Source: JAFDZO01 sp044226845
Lineage (GTDB): Bacteria > Bacteroidota > Ignavibacteria > Tepidaquicellales > Tepidaquicellaceae
Assembly: GCA_044226845.1 (NCBI GenBank)
Contig: JBGAGG010000019.1
Span: 21,712-85,711 of the forward strand
Direction of reading: 5' to 3'
DNA length: 64,000 bases
The notes under the pieces are model-generated. The model worked only from the letters and a program-made list of their open reading frames with translations. It searched no databases and had not been told where the DNA came from. The position numbers were made by a program, and so were the translations under genes. Below, piece after piece: positions 18,631 to 27,966 of this stretch. Position 1 is the first letter of the stretch. Each line of letters opens with the position of its first letter.

Positions 18631-20097
18631 ATGAAAAAATTATTTACCTTACTCTTGTTTATTGCATTATTGCCCTCATTGCATGCATCGATAAAAAATG
18701 TACCATCTCAGTACTCTACAATTCAGGCAGGTATAAATGCTGCAGTTGACGGAGATACAGTATTAGTTGCTCCGGGAACATACTTTGAAAATATTCACTT
18801 CAGAGGGAAAAACATTGTAGTAACCTCAACATTTTACCAAACAATGAATCTCTCCCTCATATCCGCTACAATAATCAATGGAAGTACACCTCTGAACTCT
18901 GACTCGGCAAGCTGTGTAAGAATTACTTCTCCGTTATCCTCTGCATACAATGATTCTCTTGCAGTACTGCAGGGATTCACTATCACAGGCGGAGCAGGAA
19001 CTTTCTGGCAGGATGAACACGGCGCAGGGAGATATTGCGAAGGCGGTGGAATAATAATGCAATACACACGCGCAACCGTACAGTATAATATTATAAAAGA
19101 TAATAAAGCCATTCGCAGACCTTCAGGTATTGCCAGCACAGGCGGAGGCGGAATAAGAATGGGAGACGGAAGAGCAAAGATTTACAATAATATTATTTTT
19201 AATAATGAAGCAATGTATGGCGGCGGAGTTGTACTGAACTATAGCCGTTCCGAATTAAAAAATAATGTAATATTCAAAAACAGAGTCTATCAGGCTGTGA
19301 CAGGTGCTCCTACTTATGGCGGAGGCGGCGTCTGGACAAATGGTACAGGACTAAACATAGTTGAGAATAATACTATTATGTATAATTCTTCGGCGGGCGG
19401 CGGTACTTCGGTTGCAGGACAAGGCGGCGGTATTTTAGTATATTCCTCCCCCACTACAATAACAAATAATATTGTATGGGGAAACAGTGCTACAGTAGCA
19501 GCTGTAACTTTAAAGCAAATAGCCGATGGATTTACAGGTACTGCAACGGTAACTTATTCATGTGTTCAGGATGGTTACTCAGGAACGGGAAATATTACAG
19601 CGGCACCACAGTTCGATTCAACAAATTATTTACTATCAGTGACATCACCCTGCATAGATGCAGGAAATCCTGCAAGTAATTATAACGATCCCGAAAGTTC
19701 AACACCCGGTCAGGCAAAATTTCCTGCAAGAGGAACAGTAAGAAATGATATGGGCGCATACGGAGGACATAACAGTAATCATATTTCACCATCAGTTGTA
19801 GGAATATTTGATCCCATAAATACTGTAAATCATTTTGAACTTGAACAAAACTATCCTAATCCGTTTAACCCGTCAACAAAAATCAGTTATCAAATTCAGA
19901 AAAGCGGATTTGTTTCACTGAAAGTTTTAGATACAACAGGAAAAGAAATAATTGAACTGATTAATGGCATTCAAACTCAGGGAAGTTACTCTGTTAACTT
20001 TGATGCAGGAAAATACTCTTTATCAAGCGGAGTTTATTTTTACAAGCTGACGAGCGGTGGACAATCTATAACAAAATCTATGCTTCTTATAAAATAA
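18631..20097 (+). CDS. T9SS-sorted parallel beta-helix (pectate-lyase-like fold) protein
   Basis: Exported 488-residue protein with a signal peptide (KLFTLLLFIALLPSLHAS). It has the DUF1565-type opening IKNVPSQYSTIQAGINAAVDGDTVLVAPGTYFENI that introduces right-handed beta-helix proteins. Asn/Gly-rich coils follow (YNIIKDNKAI, NNIIFNNEAMYGGG, NNVIFKNR, NNTIMYNSSAGGG, NNIVWGNSATV). It ends in a T9SS sorting domain (EQNYPNPFNPSTKISY to GQSITKSMLLIK). No lyase active site is evident; surface polysaccharide binding or degradation is a guess. I start at the ATG at 18631; a GTG at 18625 adds two residues. Followed by a terminator and another T9SS cargo. Confidence 0.88.
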   Translation: MKKLFTLLLFIALLPSLHASIKNVPSQYSTIQAGINAAVDGDTVLVAPGTYFENIHFRGKNIVVTSTFYQTMNLSLISATIINGSTPLNSDSASCVRITSPLSSAYNDSLAVLQGFTITGGAGTFWQDEHGAGRYCEGGGIIMQYTRATVQYNIIKDNKAIRRPSGIASTGGGGIRMGDGRAKIYNNIIFNNEAMYGGGVVLNYSRSELKNNVIFKNRVYQAVTGAPTYGGGGVWTNGTGLNIVENNTIMYNSSAGGGTSVAGQGGGILVYSSPTTITNNIVWGNSATVAAVTLKQIADGFTGTATVTYSCVQDGYSGTGNITAAPQFDSTNYLLSVTSPCIDAGNPASNYNDPESSTPGQAKFPARGTVRNDMGAYGGHNSNHISPSVVGIFDPINTVNHFELEQNYPNPFNPSTKISYQIQKSGFVSLKVLDTTGKEIIELINGIQTQGSYSVNFDAGKYSLSSGVYFYKLTSGGQSITKSMLLIK

Positions 20098-20134
20098 TTT
20101 TCATTTCTAAAACAGTAGTAATTAGAAATATCAA

Positions 20135-20168
20135 AACCTGGCTGTGCGGAGAAGCAGTCAGGTTTTTT
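20135..20168 (+). terminator. Terminator after the beta-helix T9SS gene
   Basis: AACCTGGCTG (20135-20144) pairs with CAGTCAGGTT (20155-20164), one wobble, then TTTTTT. It lies 37 bases after the stop. The CCTG/CAGG arms resemble the CCTGACAGG hairpin family seen elsewhere in the window. Confidence 0.85.
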
Positions 20169-20234
20169 ATCTTAACTTTTTCAAAAATGTTTCGTATGAT
20201 GTAGTGCGGCTAAAAACTAAACTAAAATAATATT

Positions 20235-21734
20235 ATGAAACAGTTTTTAATCGCAGGAATTTTAATTCTCCTCTGCTTTACTTCAAATGTACTAACTGCT
20301 CAAAATTATCTCTACAGAGATGTAACTAATTCAAATTTACCTGTTTCAGCTGTAAGCGGCCCCGGTATGGACGTAGAATCCGCGGATATCGATAATGACG
20401 GAGATAAAGATATTATAATTGCCAGAGAATTCGCGCCCAATAAAATTCTTATCAATAACGGTAACGGAATTTTTACAGATGAATCGTTCAGAATACCGCA
20501 ATTCTCCTATGACAGTGAAGATATTGGCATAGCAGATTTTGACCGGGACGGCGATCTGGATATAATATTCGCAAGCGAGGATAATGCCGTGCATGAATTT
20601 TACTTGAACAGAGGCAACGGGTATTTTGATAACGCCAATAACAGGCTGCCACATTTTACATCGAATGCACTGTTTGTAATGGATTTAAACAATGACGGTT
20701 ATCCCGATTTAATTTTCGGTTCAAACGGAGCTGCAAATCCTGCACCTCCGGGATTTCCACAGGTATTTATGAATAACGGCAATGCTACTTTTACTTTTGA
20801 TTCCACAAGGGTACCATTCGTAGATATCGTTCCTCAGGATATAAAAGCAGGTGATATGGATGGAGACGGAGACCTTGATTTAGTATTCGGATGTGAAGAC
20901 TTTAATAAAATTTTTATTAATGACGGAGCCGGGCATTTTACAGATATGACGTATGTCAAATTCCCCGGTAATATGAATGATGAGACACGAAAAGTTGCCC
21001 TTGGTGATGTTGATAACGACGGAGATCTGGATATCTTTTTTAGTAATGTAAATTTTAGGGGAAACCGCAATTTACAGGACAGACTTTATATAAACGACGG
21101 TACAGGATATTTTTATGACAGCACTGCATCAAGATTACCCGTTGATGGAGAACAGACTCTTGACGGAGTCTTCTATGATTTAGATAATGACGGTGACCTT
21201 GACATAATTACATCTAATGCATTTGTGAACAGACCGGTTAAGGCATTTAATAATAACGGCAAAGGAGTTTTCACTGAGTTTACCGAAGAAGTATTTCCTC
21301 CTACTGCAGTTGCTGAAGGTCTGGGTATAAAGATAGATAATTTCAATAACGACAGTTTGCCGGATATTTACATAGTTCATAGAAGAACTACTGCATCCGG
21401 TGGTAACGATAAATTACTTTTTAGAATTAATCCTTCTATAGGGATTGCTCCTTTAAATAACTCTCTGCCGGGTGATTACAAATTATTTCAGAATTATCCG
21501 AACCCGTTTAATCCGGAGACACTAATAAAATTTAATATAAAAAAACCAGGATTTGTAAAGCTCTCTGTATATAATACAAACGGAAAATTAATTGAAAATC
21601 TAGTACAGGAAAATTTGAACTCAGGAGAGTATTCGGTAAAATGGGAAGCTTCAAACCGCAGTTCAGGAATTTACATTTATAAATTAAACGTGAATGATTT
21701 TGAAGCAGTAAACAAAATGATTCTTATTAAATAA
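20235..21734 (+). CDS. T9SS-sorted FG-GAP/VCBS repeat protein
   Basis: Exported 499-residue protein. After the signal peptide (FLIAGILILLCFTSNVLTAQ) it carries about six FG-GAP/VCBS-type propeller blades. Each has a calcium-loop-like acidic motif: DIDNDGDKDI, DFDRDGDLDI, DLNNDGYPDL, DMDGDGDLDL, DVDNDGDLDI, DLDNDGDLDI. Such blades fold into an integrin-like beta-propeller that binds Ca2+. The C-terminus is a T9SS sorting domain (FQNYPNPFNPETLIKF to FEAVNKMILIK). Probably a surface adhesion or binding protein. It lies between two terminators and so is monocistronic. Confidence 0.9.
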   Translation: MKQFLIAGILILLCFTSNVLTAQNYLYRDVTNSNLPVSAVSGPGMDVESADIDNDGDKDIIIAREFAPNKILINNGNGIFTDESFRIPQFSYDSEDIGIADFDRDGDLDIIFASEDNAVHEFYLNRGNGYFDNANNRLPHFTSNALFVMDLNNDGYPDLIFGSNGAANPAPPGFPQVFMNNGNATFTFDSTRVPFVDIVPQDIKAGDMDGDGDLDLVFGCEDFNKIFINDGAGHFTDMTYVKFPGNMNDETRKVALGDVDNDGDLDIFFSNVNFRGNRNLQDRLYINDGTGYFYDSTASRLPVDGEQTLDGVFYDLDNDGDLDIITSNAFVNRPVKAFNNNGKGVFTEFTEEVFPPTAVAEGLGIKIDNFNNDSLPDIYIVHRRTTASGGNDKLLFRINPSIGIAPLNNSLPGDYKLFQNYPNPFNPETLIKFNIKKPGFVKLSVYNTNGKLIENLVQENLNSGEYSVKWEASNRSSGIYIYKLNVNDFEAVNKMILIK

Positions 21735-21753
21735 TTTTATTTGTAAATTAAAA

Positions 21754-21784
21754 CGGCTCTGATAAATTTCAGAGCCGCTTTTAA
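21754..21784. terminator. Bidirectional terminator between FG-GAP gene and sodC
   Basis: CGGCTCTGA (21754-21762) and TCAGAGCCG (21769-21777) make a 9-bp stem. It is followed by CTTTTAAATTT on the plus strand and preceded by TTAAAA, which reads as TTTTAA on the minus strand. It lies between convergent genes ending at 21734 and 21808 and can serve both. Confidence 0.85.
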
Positions 21785-21807
21785 ATTTAAATTAGATAAG
21801 ACTAGAA

Positions 21808-22383
21808 TTAATGTCTTTTATAAGAGTTAAGCTGTACTACTCCGCAACCGATTCTGGCTCCTGAGTTTCCACTCGGGTCAGTTTTTAAATCATCTTCTTT
21901 TTCGTGAACAATAACGCTTCTTCCGATTACACTGTTATCGCCTTTAAAGCTTAATGTATAATCTATGAATGAAAATTTAGCTACACCGTAATCATCAGCG
22001 ATGATATTGCCGAAGTCACCTGCATGTCTTGTTTCAGAGTGCATGCTTCCGTGCTTTGAAGCTGAAGGATTGAAATGCGGTCCTGCGCTTGTGAAATCAG
22101 GTCTATCGCATGCTCCTTTTTCATGAACGTGGAAGCCATGTTTTCCTGGAGTTAAACCGTAGATTTCACCTGAAACTCTTACACCTTTTTTTAATCTTGT
22201 GAATTTTACTTCGCCCGTAATACCTTCGGATGTATTCCCTGAAATAACTGCAATAGCGCTTACAGTTCTTCGTACAACGGGTTTTGTTTTATTCGTATCA
22301 GTTTTAGATTGCGCCAGTGAAACTGAACTGCCGGTAGCAGTGATAAAGAAAACTGAGAAGAGGATTAATAGTACTTTTTTCAT
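21808..22383 (-). CDS. sodC: Cu/Zn superoxide dismutase, exported
   Basis: Dismutes superoxide to oxygen and hydrogen peroxide in the periplasm. The 191-residue precursor has a signal peptide (VLLILFSVFFITATGSSVSLAQ). All metal-site motifs are visible: GFHVHEKGACD (two Cu ligands and the disulfide Cys), AGPHFNPSASKHG (bridging and Zn His), HAGDFGN (Zn Asp), and VIVHEKEDD (last Cu His). The active-site Arg lies in GNSGARIGCGVV, with the second disulfide Cys. The insertion between signal and domain (KTDTNKTKPVVRR) is a short linker. Single-gene unit. It implies exposure to oxygen. Confidence 0.95.
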   Translation of the reverse strand: MKKVLLILFSVFFITATGSSVSLAQSKTDTNKTKPVVRRTVSAIAVISGNTSEGITGEVKFTRLKKGVRVSGEIYGLTPGKHGFHVHEKGACDRPDFTSAGPHFNPSASKHGSMHSETRHAGDFGNIIADDYGVAKFSFIDYTLSFKGDNSVIGRSVIVHEKEDDLKTDPSGNSGARIGCGVVQLNSYKRH

Positions 22384-22469
22384 TTCAATATTTTAGTTAG
22401 TATTAATATCTAAAAAAGTTAATACTGTTAAAAGGATAAAAGTTTCAACATACTATTACTCTATCAATA

Positions 22470-23747
22470 TTATTTAACAAGCATCATAGATTTTGTCTCT
22501 CTGAAATTATCAGTTTCCAATGAGTAAAAATAAACTCCGCTGCTTAAATCAGTGCCATCGAAATTAACAGAATAATTCCCTGCCATTTTATTTTCATTAA
22601 TCAATTCAGTTATCATTTTACCGGTAGTGCTATATATTCTCAATTTCACATTAGAATTTTTTGGCAGTGAAAAATTTATACTGGTTTGTGGATTAAACGG
22701 ATTAGGATAATTTTGTTCCAATTTAAATTTTGAAGGAACCTGAGAATTTACAGGCTCAACTCCTACTACTCCCGATAAATAAATTATCTTACCTGCATCT
22801 CCGACTGCCCATACATTTGCAGTACCGCCTGTTGAAAGCCTGCCTAATGTAATATGAGCGTATGAACCGCTCGGGCAGCTTTGCGATGTCCACGTAGCTC
22901 CGTTATCTCCTGATGTATAAACAGAGGTGCTTGGAGTATTTCTTGTAAACCACCATCTGTTATTTTTTCCGGTTATTCCGCTAATATTTGCTGTTCCTCC
23001 CGGAGCATTAGTAATTGCATTCCAGTTAGTACCGCTGTTCGATGTATAAAACAATGAACCATTAGAACCTGCCATTCCGGCAAAAACATAATTAAACCAA
23101 ATTGAACCAAATGCAGCTGAGGTTGAACCTGTTTGCTGAGCCGTAAAAGAAGTTCCGGAATTTGTTGAAGTATAAATTTTACCTGTAGGAGTATTTGTTA
23201 CAAACCATACTCTTGTTCCCGTTATGTACATACCGTTGTTCCAGCTTGCTTCTCCTGTACCGGGAAGTCTTAGTCCGGTTGAATCCCATGCTAAACCAAT
23301 AGAGTTTGTATTCCATAGTGACCAGTTTGTACCTACAGGGTCGCCCATCATATAACCGAATAAGCCGCCGGTGAGCTGCACTGAATTTATGAAGCCGCCT
23401 GTCTGCGTAAATACTTGTGTCCAGGTTGTGCCTCCGTTTGAAGTTCTGTAAACGAATGCATTGCCTGAAATCGTACCCGTTACCAATGCTGTCTGACCAT
23501 CAACTCCCCAAATATTTGAGCCGCCGAAAGTAGAGGCAATAGTACCAGTTACGTTTTGCCAGGTTACACCTGCATCGGTAGTTCTAAGTACAACACCAAC
23601 TCCACTGACCCAACAGATTTGATCGCTAACTGCTGAAACAGATTTAAGTTGAGCCGTAGTGCCGCTGGTTTGCTGCACCCATTGAGCATTGAGGGTATTA
23701 AAAATAAAAAAGGATAGTAAAAGAGGGAAAATAAGGAATTTTTTCAT
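22470..23747 (-). CDS. T9SS-sorted YCF48-like/BNR propeller protein
   Basis: Exported 425-residue protein: signal peptide (FLIFPLLLSFFIFNTLNAQ), then a beta-propeller of BNR/YCF48-like blades (TTDAGVTWQNVTGT, TSNGGTTWTQVFT, TSNSGTNWNAIT, SGDNGATWTSQS). It ends in a T9SS sorting domain (EQNYPNPFNPQTSINF to NFRETKSMMLVK). The PSII-assembly-factor-like blade family is widespread in non-photosynthetic Bacteroidota as a generic secreted propeller, so no photosynthetic role is implied. A perfect palindrome lies 85-109 bases upstream of the start, in repeat island B. Confidence 0.88.
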   Translation of the reverse strand: MKKFLIFPLLLSFFIFNTLNAQWVQQTSGTTAQLKSVSAVSDQICWVSGVGVVLRTTDAGVTWQNVTGTIASTFGGSNIWGVDGQTALVTGTISGNAFVYRTSNGGTTWTQVFTQTGGFINSVQLTGGLFGYMMGDPVGTNWSLWNTNSIGLAWDSTGLRLPGTGEASWNNGMYITGTRVWFVTNTPTGKIYTSTNSGTSFTAQQTGSTSAAFGSIWFNYVFAGMAGSNGSLFYTSNSGTNWNAITNAPGGTANISGITGKNNRWWFTRNTPSTSVYTSGDNGATWTSQSCPSGSYAHITLGRLSTGGTANVWAVGDAGKIIYLSGVVGVEPVNSQVPSKFKLEQNYPNPFNPQTSINFSLPKNSNVKLRIYSTTGKMITELINENKMAGNYSVNFDGTDLSSGVYFYSLETDNFRETKSMMLVK

Positions 23748-23831
23748 AGTGTTTTCTCGTTAAGTTATAAAATTAACTATTCAAATCACGAAATAAAATG
23801 CGGTTCAAATTGGAGGCAAATTATTGTTTTT

Positions 23832-23856
23832 TTCATTTGTGACATTCACAAATGAA
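23832..23856. promoter_or_regulatory. Perfect palindrome, candidate operator
   Basis: TTCATTTGTG (23832-23841) and CACAAATGAA (23847-23856) flank ACATT. It sits 85-109 bases upstream of the minus-strand T9SS gene starting at 23747 and has no T-run, so an operator is more likely than a terminator. The TGTGA/TCACA core resembles Crp-family half-sites, but the three-base spacing is not theirs. Confidence 0.4.
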
Positions 23857-24570
23857 TCATTATTGATGTATAAACAGCTGATTAAACAAATATTATAGAG
23901 ATTAATTGGGGCACAGAACCTAATTAATGTTATTACAATATATAATTACGTTTTCTCAAGTAAATTAATGTTTTTTCAATTAGACAATTTTTATTAATAG
24001 TGAGCAGCTTTTTGTTATTCGCTTCCACATAGTAACATTATTGTCACATTTTAGAACACAGATTTATATGATTTTTAATGATGACACATATTGTAACATT
24101 ATTGTCACATTTTCCATTTCTCAACATTTAGATACTGTATTCAGAATTATTTTATAAATCCTGACGGATTTTTGAAGGGTTTTGGAGAAAAATTTGCCCC
24201 CATCAAATACAGCAATCTAAAAACAATTAAGCATTTTCAAATCCTGACGGATTTTTGACGGATTTTGGAGAAAATTCCGTACCCATAAATACCAACAGTT
24301 AAAGTTACATTATTGTAACATTTTTGAGAACTTCTAACATCTTGGTGAAAACTTTAAAGTAACATTTTTGTAACATTTTTTATTAAAATTACAAAATAAA
24401 ATATTTTTAATCGTGATGAATTTTTGACGGGTTTTGAAATCAGCAAAGCCCATCCACGCTCGACTTCAAATTTACAATTTACAATAATAAGAGGAAAGTA
24501 AAAGATACCTATTAGCACATATAGGTAAATTTATTTTGATTTAACTTGACAGAATGTCTATTCAATAAAA

Positions 24571-24615
24571 AAAACCTGACAGGATTAAATCCGCCAAGGC
24601 GGACAGTCAGGTTTA
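24571..24615 (-). terminator. CCTGAC hairpin with nested CCGCC stem
   Basis: ACCTGAC (24574-24580) pairs with GTCAGGT (24606-24612); nested inside, TCCGCC pairs with GGCGGA (24590-24603). On the minus strand it ends in a run of eight or more T, about 260 bases beyond the lipoprotein gene ending at 24877. An almost identical element follows acs at 25758-25796. Confidence 0.7.
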
Positions 24616-24726
24616 CCCTAATTAGTTGCAATGGTTCAGTGTCGCAACTGATTTAAACCGCCCCCTTAATCCCCCTCCTTCGTAAGGAGGGGAAAACTTG
24701 TGTACTTAATTTATTATAATAAAAAA

Positions 24727-24754
24727 ACCTGACAGGATTAAAAACCAGTCAGGT
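24727..24754 (-). terminator. CCTGAC hairpin terminator
   Basis: ACCTGAC (24727-24733) pairs with GTCAGGT (24748-24754), with a T-run on the minus strand. It is the first of two stacked minus-strand terminators after the lipoprotein gene. Confidence 0.7.
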
Positions 24755-24876
24755 ACACTAATAATTTTGCGGTTCAAGCCCCCTCCTTAATAAGGAGGGG
24801 GCAGGGGGTGGTTAACAATCACCGCTTAATTTTTCCCCGCAATCCAATTACGAAAAGTGATGCGAGAATGGTAAGA

Positions 24877-25671
24877 TTATTCTCCTGCAACTTGTTTAAA
24901 TACGATTTCTTTTACACCATACAAAGTTGCAACTTTTAATCTAATTTCATAATTTTCTAAACTTATTTCTTCCTTAAAATTGCCACCCCACTTATCTTTT
25001 ACATTCTTATCTTCAATAGGAATTTTGAAATAAATATAACCATTAACACTTTTATTTTTAAATAATGTATTTTTTCTTAAAAGTCCATTATTAATGCTTT
25101 CAGAATATATATCATACCAATCATTTATATTATTAATTCTATTGACATTCTCCTCAGTTATTTCTTGGATTTTTTGATCCTTATCTTTAATTTCAATCTT
25201 ATCCTTTCCATTAATTTTGATTTTTGTATTGGAAGTAGAAAGATTTTTCAATGCTGAGCCGATTGACTCCATAATTAAATTTTGTTGTTTATCTTCTTCA
25301 ATTTGAGTTAGAATATTTAATGGAGATTCTGGGCTCAATTCGTATCTTTTAATTCCATATTTCCAAAGTTCTATTTTTGTAATTTTTGTTGGTTCAATTA
25401 AGTATTCCTCTTCGTTAATATTCTCATATAGTAACCACAATCGCAAACAATTATCATCTAATATCGTAGCAGGTTTTAAATTAAACATAATACTATATTT
25501 ATCATCTCCATAAGCACCCATTGGTAATCCACTAACATAATATGATATTACTCCTTCTTTTTTTTCTGGCTCATAAACTGTTTTATATTGCTTAATTAAA
25601 GCACTTTCTGAACTACATCCTGAAATAAGCAGAAATAAAGACAACGAAAATAGAGAAACAAGTACTTTCAT
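24877..25671 (-). CDS. Lipoprotein of unknown function
   Basis: 264-residue protein with a clear lipoprotein signal (VLVSLFSLSLFLLISGC, Cys at residue 19). No family is recognised. The sequence is Lys/Glu/Ile/Asn-rich. A charged, possibly helical stretch lies at about 125-175 (IEEDKQQNLIMESI and KIKINGKDKIEIKDKDQKIQEITEENVNRI), between two beta-rich halves. The gene looks AT-richer and more Lys-rich than its neighbours and lies between a repeat island and acs, so it may be lineage-specific or acquired. Two minus-strand hairpin terminators follow it. Confidence 0.75.
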   Translation of the reverse strand: MKVLVSLFSLSLFLLISGCSSESALIKQYKTVYEPEKKEGVISYYVSGLPMGAYGDDKYSIMFNLKPATILDDNCLRLWLLYENINEEEYLIEPTKITKIELWKYGIKRYELSPESPLNILTQIEEDKQQNLIMESIGSALKNLSTSNTKIKINGKDKIEIKDKDQKIQEITEENVNRINNINDWYDIYSESINNGLLRKNTLFKNKSVNGYIYFKIPIEDKNVKDKWGGNFKEEISLENYEIRLKVATLYGVKEIVFKQVAGE

Positions 25672-25749
25672 AGGGGTTTTAACTTTTATACTTTTAGTTA
25701 TAATTTATATGAAATGAATAATTTGAACAAGTGCAAATAATTATTCAAT

Positions 25750-25796
25750 AAAAAAAAACTGACAGGATTAAATCCGCCAAGGCGGACTGTCAGGTT
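25750..25796 (-). terminator. Upstream-of-lipoprotein / downstream-of-acs hairpin terminator
   Basis: CTGACAG (25759-25765) pairs with CTGTCAG (25787-25793), with nested TCCGCC/GGCGGA (25773-25786). On the minus strand it is followed by nine T. It lies 30 bases past the acs stop and is nearly identical to the hairpin at 24571-24615. Confidence 0.85.
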
Positions 25797-25827
25797 AATT
25801 CATAATTCTTAATTCTTAATTAAATAC

Positions 25828-27786
25828 CTATTCCTCTTCGCCCTCTCTCAATTTCTCAAGCACTGCAAAGTCTTCAAGAGTAGTTACATCACCTGTTACA
25901 CTTCCACCGGCAGCAAGCTCCCTTAAAAGTCTTCTCATAATTTTTCCGCTTCTTGTTTTCGGAAGAGCATCAGTGAATCTTATTTCATCAGGTCTTGCAA
26001 GCGCGCCGATTTCCTTTGCTACCCATGCCTTCAGTTCCGTTTTTAATTCTTCACTCGGAGTATGGCTGCCTTCCAAAGTAACGAATGCAAATACTGAGCT
26101 GCCCTTCATTTCATCGGGCTTGCCGACTACTGCTGCCTCTGCGACTTTTATATGCGCTACCAATGCAGATTCAATTTCCGCAGTTCCGAGTCTGTGACCG
26201 CTTACGTTAAGCACGTCATCAACTCTTCCCATTACCCAGAAGTATCCGTCTTTATCTCTTCGCGCGCCGTCACCTGTGAAGTACATTCCTTCAAACTCAC
26301 TCCAGTATTGTTTTTGGTATCTCTCATCGTCTCTATATATAGTGCGGAGCATAGAAGGCCACGGCTTGCGGATAACAAGCAGCCCGCCCTGGTTTGCCTT
26401 AACTTTCTTTCCTTCTTTATCAAGCACTTCAATATCAATTCCGAAAAAAGGAAGAGTTCCGCTGCCCGGTTTCGTAGGTGTAACTCCCGGCAATGGCGAG
26501 ACCATTATGGCCCCCGTTTCCGTCTGCCACCACGTATCGACAATCGGACATCTTTCTTTACCTATAATTTTATTGTACCACATCCACGCTTCAGGATTTA
26601 TTGGCTCCCCTACTGTTCCCAGCAAACGAAGTGAATCTAGCTTATACTTATCAACCCAGTGTGTTCCCCACTTAATAAATGCGCGGATAGCCGTAGGCGC
26701 AGTATAAAAAATTGTTACTTTGTATTTATCAATGAGCTTCCAGAATCTGTCAGGCTCGGGATAGTTTGGCGCGCCTTCGTAAATTAAAACAGTAGAGCCG
26801 TTCTGCAGCGGACCGTAAACAACGTAGCTGTGACCTGTTACCCAGCCAATATCGGCAGTGCACCAGTAAATATCATCATCCTTTAAATCGAATACGTATT
26901 TTGCTGTGAGATATGTTTGCACCGAGTAGCCGCCTGTTGTATGAAGAATTCCCTTTGGCTTGCCTGTAGTACCGCTGGTGTATAATATATAAAGAGGATG
27001 TTCGGAATCAAGTTTTTCTGCGGGGCAATTATTATCAACTGCATCCATTTCAACGTGATACCATTTATCAAGTAAGTCATTCCATCCTATTTGATTGCCT
27101 GTTCTTTTTACAACGATACAATTTTTTATCGTCGGGCAATTAGGCATAGCTTCATCAACATTTTTTTTGAGCTCAACAAGCTGTCCTCGTCTGTTTGCGC
27201 CATCGGCAGTTATAACCATGCAGGCTTCAGCATCGTTAATTCTATCAACAAGAGCGTGAGCTGCAAATCCGCCGAAGATAACTGAATGCACTGCGCCAAT
27301 GCGAGCGCATGCAAGCATTGCAATTACTGCTTCCGGTATCATCGGCATATAGATAACAACTCTGTCGCCTTTTTTTACATTATTATACTTTAGAACGTTT
27401 GCGAATTTTTTTACTTCGTTCAATAATTGTCCATAGGTATATGTTGCCGTATCGCCGGGTTCTCCTTCAAAAAACAATGCTACTTTATTTTTTCTTCCGT
27501 TCTCTACGTGCCTGTCCAGACAGTTATAAGACAGATTCAGTTTGCCGCCTGTGAACCATTCCGAGTGCGGAGCTTTCCATTTCAAAACCTTAGTCCATTT
27601 TTTAAACCAATGCAGCTCTTCAGCAGCCTTGCCCCAGAATTTTTCAGGATTTTTTATAGACTGCGCATACATTTTTTTATACTGGTCAAATGACTTTATG
27701 TGAGCCTGCTCGGAGAATGCTTTCTTCGGCTTGAATAATCTTTTTTCTGTTGATAAAGACGTAATGTTTTGTTCTTGTGAGCTCAT
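25828..27786 (-). CDS. acs: Acetyl-CoA synthetase (AMP-forming)
   Basis: Activates acetate: acetate, ATP and CoA give acetyl-CoA, AMP and pyrophosphate. The 652-residue length is exactly that of Acs. Visible motifs: the N-terminal ACAS_N part (SFDQYKKMYAQSIKNPEKFWGKAAEELHW), the ATP loop YTSGTTGKPKG, the acetate/adenylate motif DTWWQTETGAIM, the hinge YFTGDGARRDKDGYFWVMGRVDDVLNVSGHR, and the C-terminal LPKTRSGKIMRRLLRELA. The Lys of that last motif is the catalytic residue that is reversibly acetylated in characterised enzymes. Cytosolic. Transcribed alone, with its own terminator. Confidence 0.97.
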   Translation of the reverse strand: MSSQEQNITSLSTEKRLFKPKKAFSEQAHIKSFDQYKKMYAQSIKNPEKFWGKAAEELHWFKKWTKVLKWKAPHSEWFTGGKLNLSYNCLDRHVENGRKNKVALFFEGEPGDTATYTYGQLLNEVKKFANVLKYNNVKKGDRVVIYMPMIPEAVIAMLACARIGAVHSVIFGGFAAHALVDRINDAEACMVITADGANRRGQLVELKKNVDEAMPNCPTIKNCIVVKRTGNQIGWNDLLDKWYHVEMDAVDNNCPAEKLDSEHPLYILYTSGTTGKPKGILHTTGGYSVQTYLTAKYVFDLKDDDIYWCTADIGWVTGHSYVVYGPLQNGSTVLIYEGAPNYPEPDRFWKLIDKYKVTIFYTAPTAIRAFIKWGTHWVDKYKLDSLRLLGTVGEPINPEAWMWYNKIIGKERCPIVDTWWQTETGAIMVSPLPGVTPTKPGSGTLPFFGIDIEVLDKEGKKVKANQGGLLVIRKPWPSMLRTIYRDDERYQKQYWSEFEGMYFTGDGARRDKDGYFWVMGRVDDVLNVSGHRLGTAEIESALVAHIKVAEAAVVGKPDEMKGSSVFAFVTLEGSHTPSEELKTELKAWVAKEIGALARPDEIRFTDALPKTRSGKIMRRLLRELAAGGSVTGDVTTLEDFAVLEKLREGEEE

Positions 27787-27889
27787 AGTGTTTTTATTAT
27801 AGAATAAAAAATTGAAAAATTTATTGAATTTCAGAAATTACGAATTTCAGCGGTTAAATAAAATTTAAATTTGAGAAAGTGACTTAAGC

Positions 27890-27923
27890 AAAAAAGCCCG
27901 ATGATTTTGCAACCACCGGGCTT
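27890..27923 (-). terminator. Terminator of the T9SS protease gene
   Basis: AAGCCCG (27894-27900) pairs with CGGGCTT (27917-27923); on the minus strand it is followed by TTTTTT. It lies 43 bases beyond the stop of the minus-strand gene ending at 27967. Confidence 0.85.
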
Positions 27924-27966
27924 AGTATTTTTGCATTCCAAACGAGGACGTTGGGAATGAGAAATT

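Larger units (their letters stand above)
23748..24876. repeat. Repeat island B: seven 11-bp-unit dimers, stacked hairpins
   Basis: 1.1 kb without a credible gene. TGTMACATTWT-type dimers: 24031-24052, 24092-24113, 24303-24324, 24359-24380. TGACGGATTTT-type dimers: 24162-24183, 24245-24266, 24414-24435. Each is 22 bases with an 11-base period. The sequence GGAGAAAA follows two of the latter. CCTGA hairpins (24571-24615 and 24727-24754) have A-runs that act as T-runs on the minus strand. GC-rich palindromes with CCCCTCCTT/AAGGAGGGG arms lie at about 24669-24692 and 24779-24802, the latter running into GCAGGGGGTGGTTAA. The nearest genes are both minus-strand. Confidence 0.75.

Noticed and set aside
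22470..23747. Photosystem II assembly factor (YCF48) function
   Set aside because: The blades resemble YCF48, but the protein has a T9SS sorting domain and there is no photosynthesis gene; the fold is generic.
23838..23850. Crp-type binding site
   Set aside because: TGTGA and TCACA are separated by three bases, not the six of the Crp consensus; kept only as a generic palindrome.
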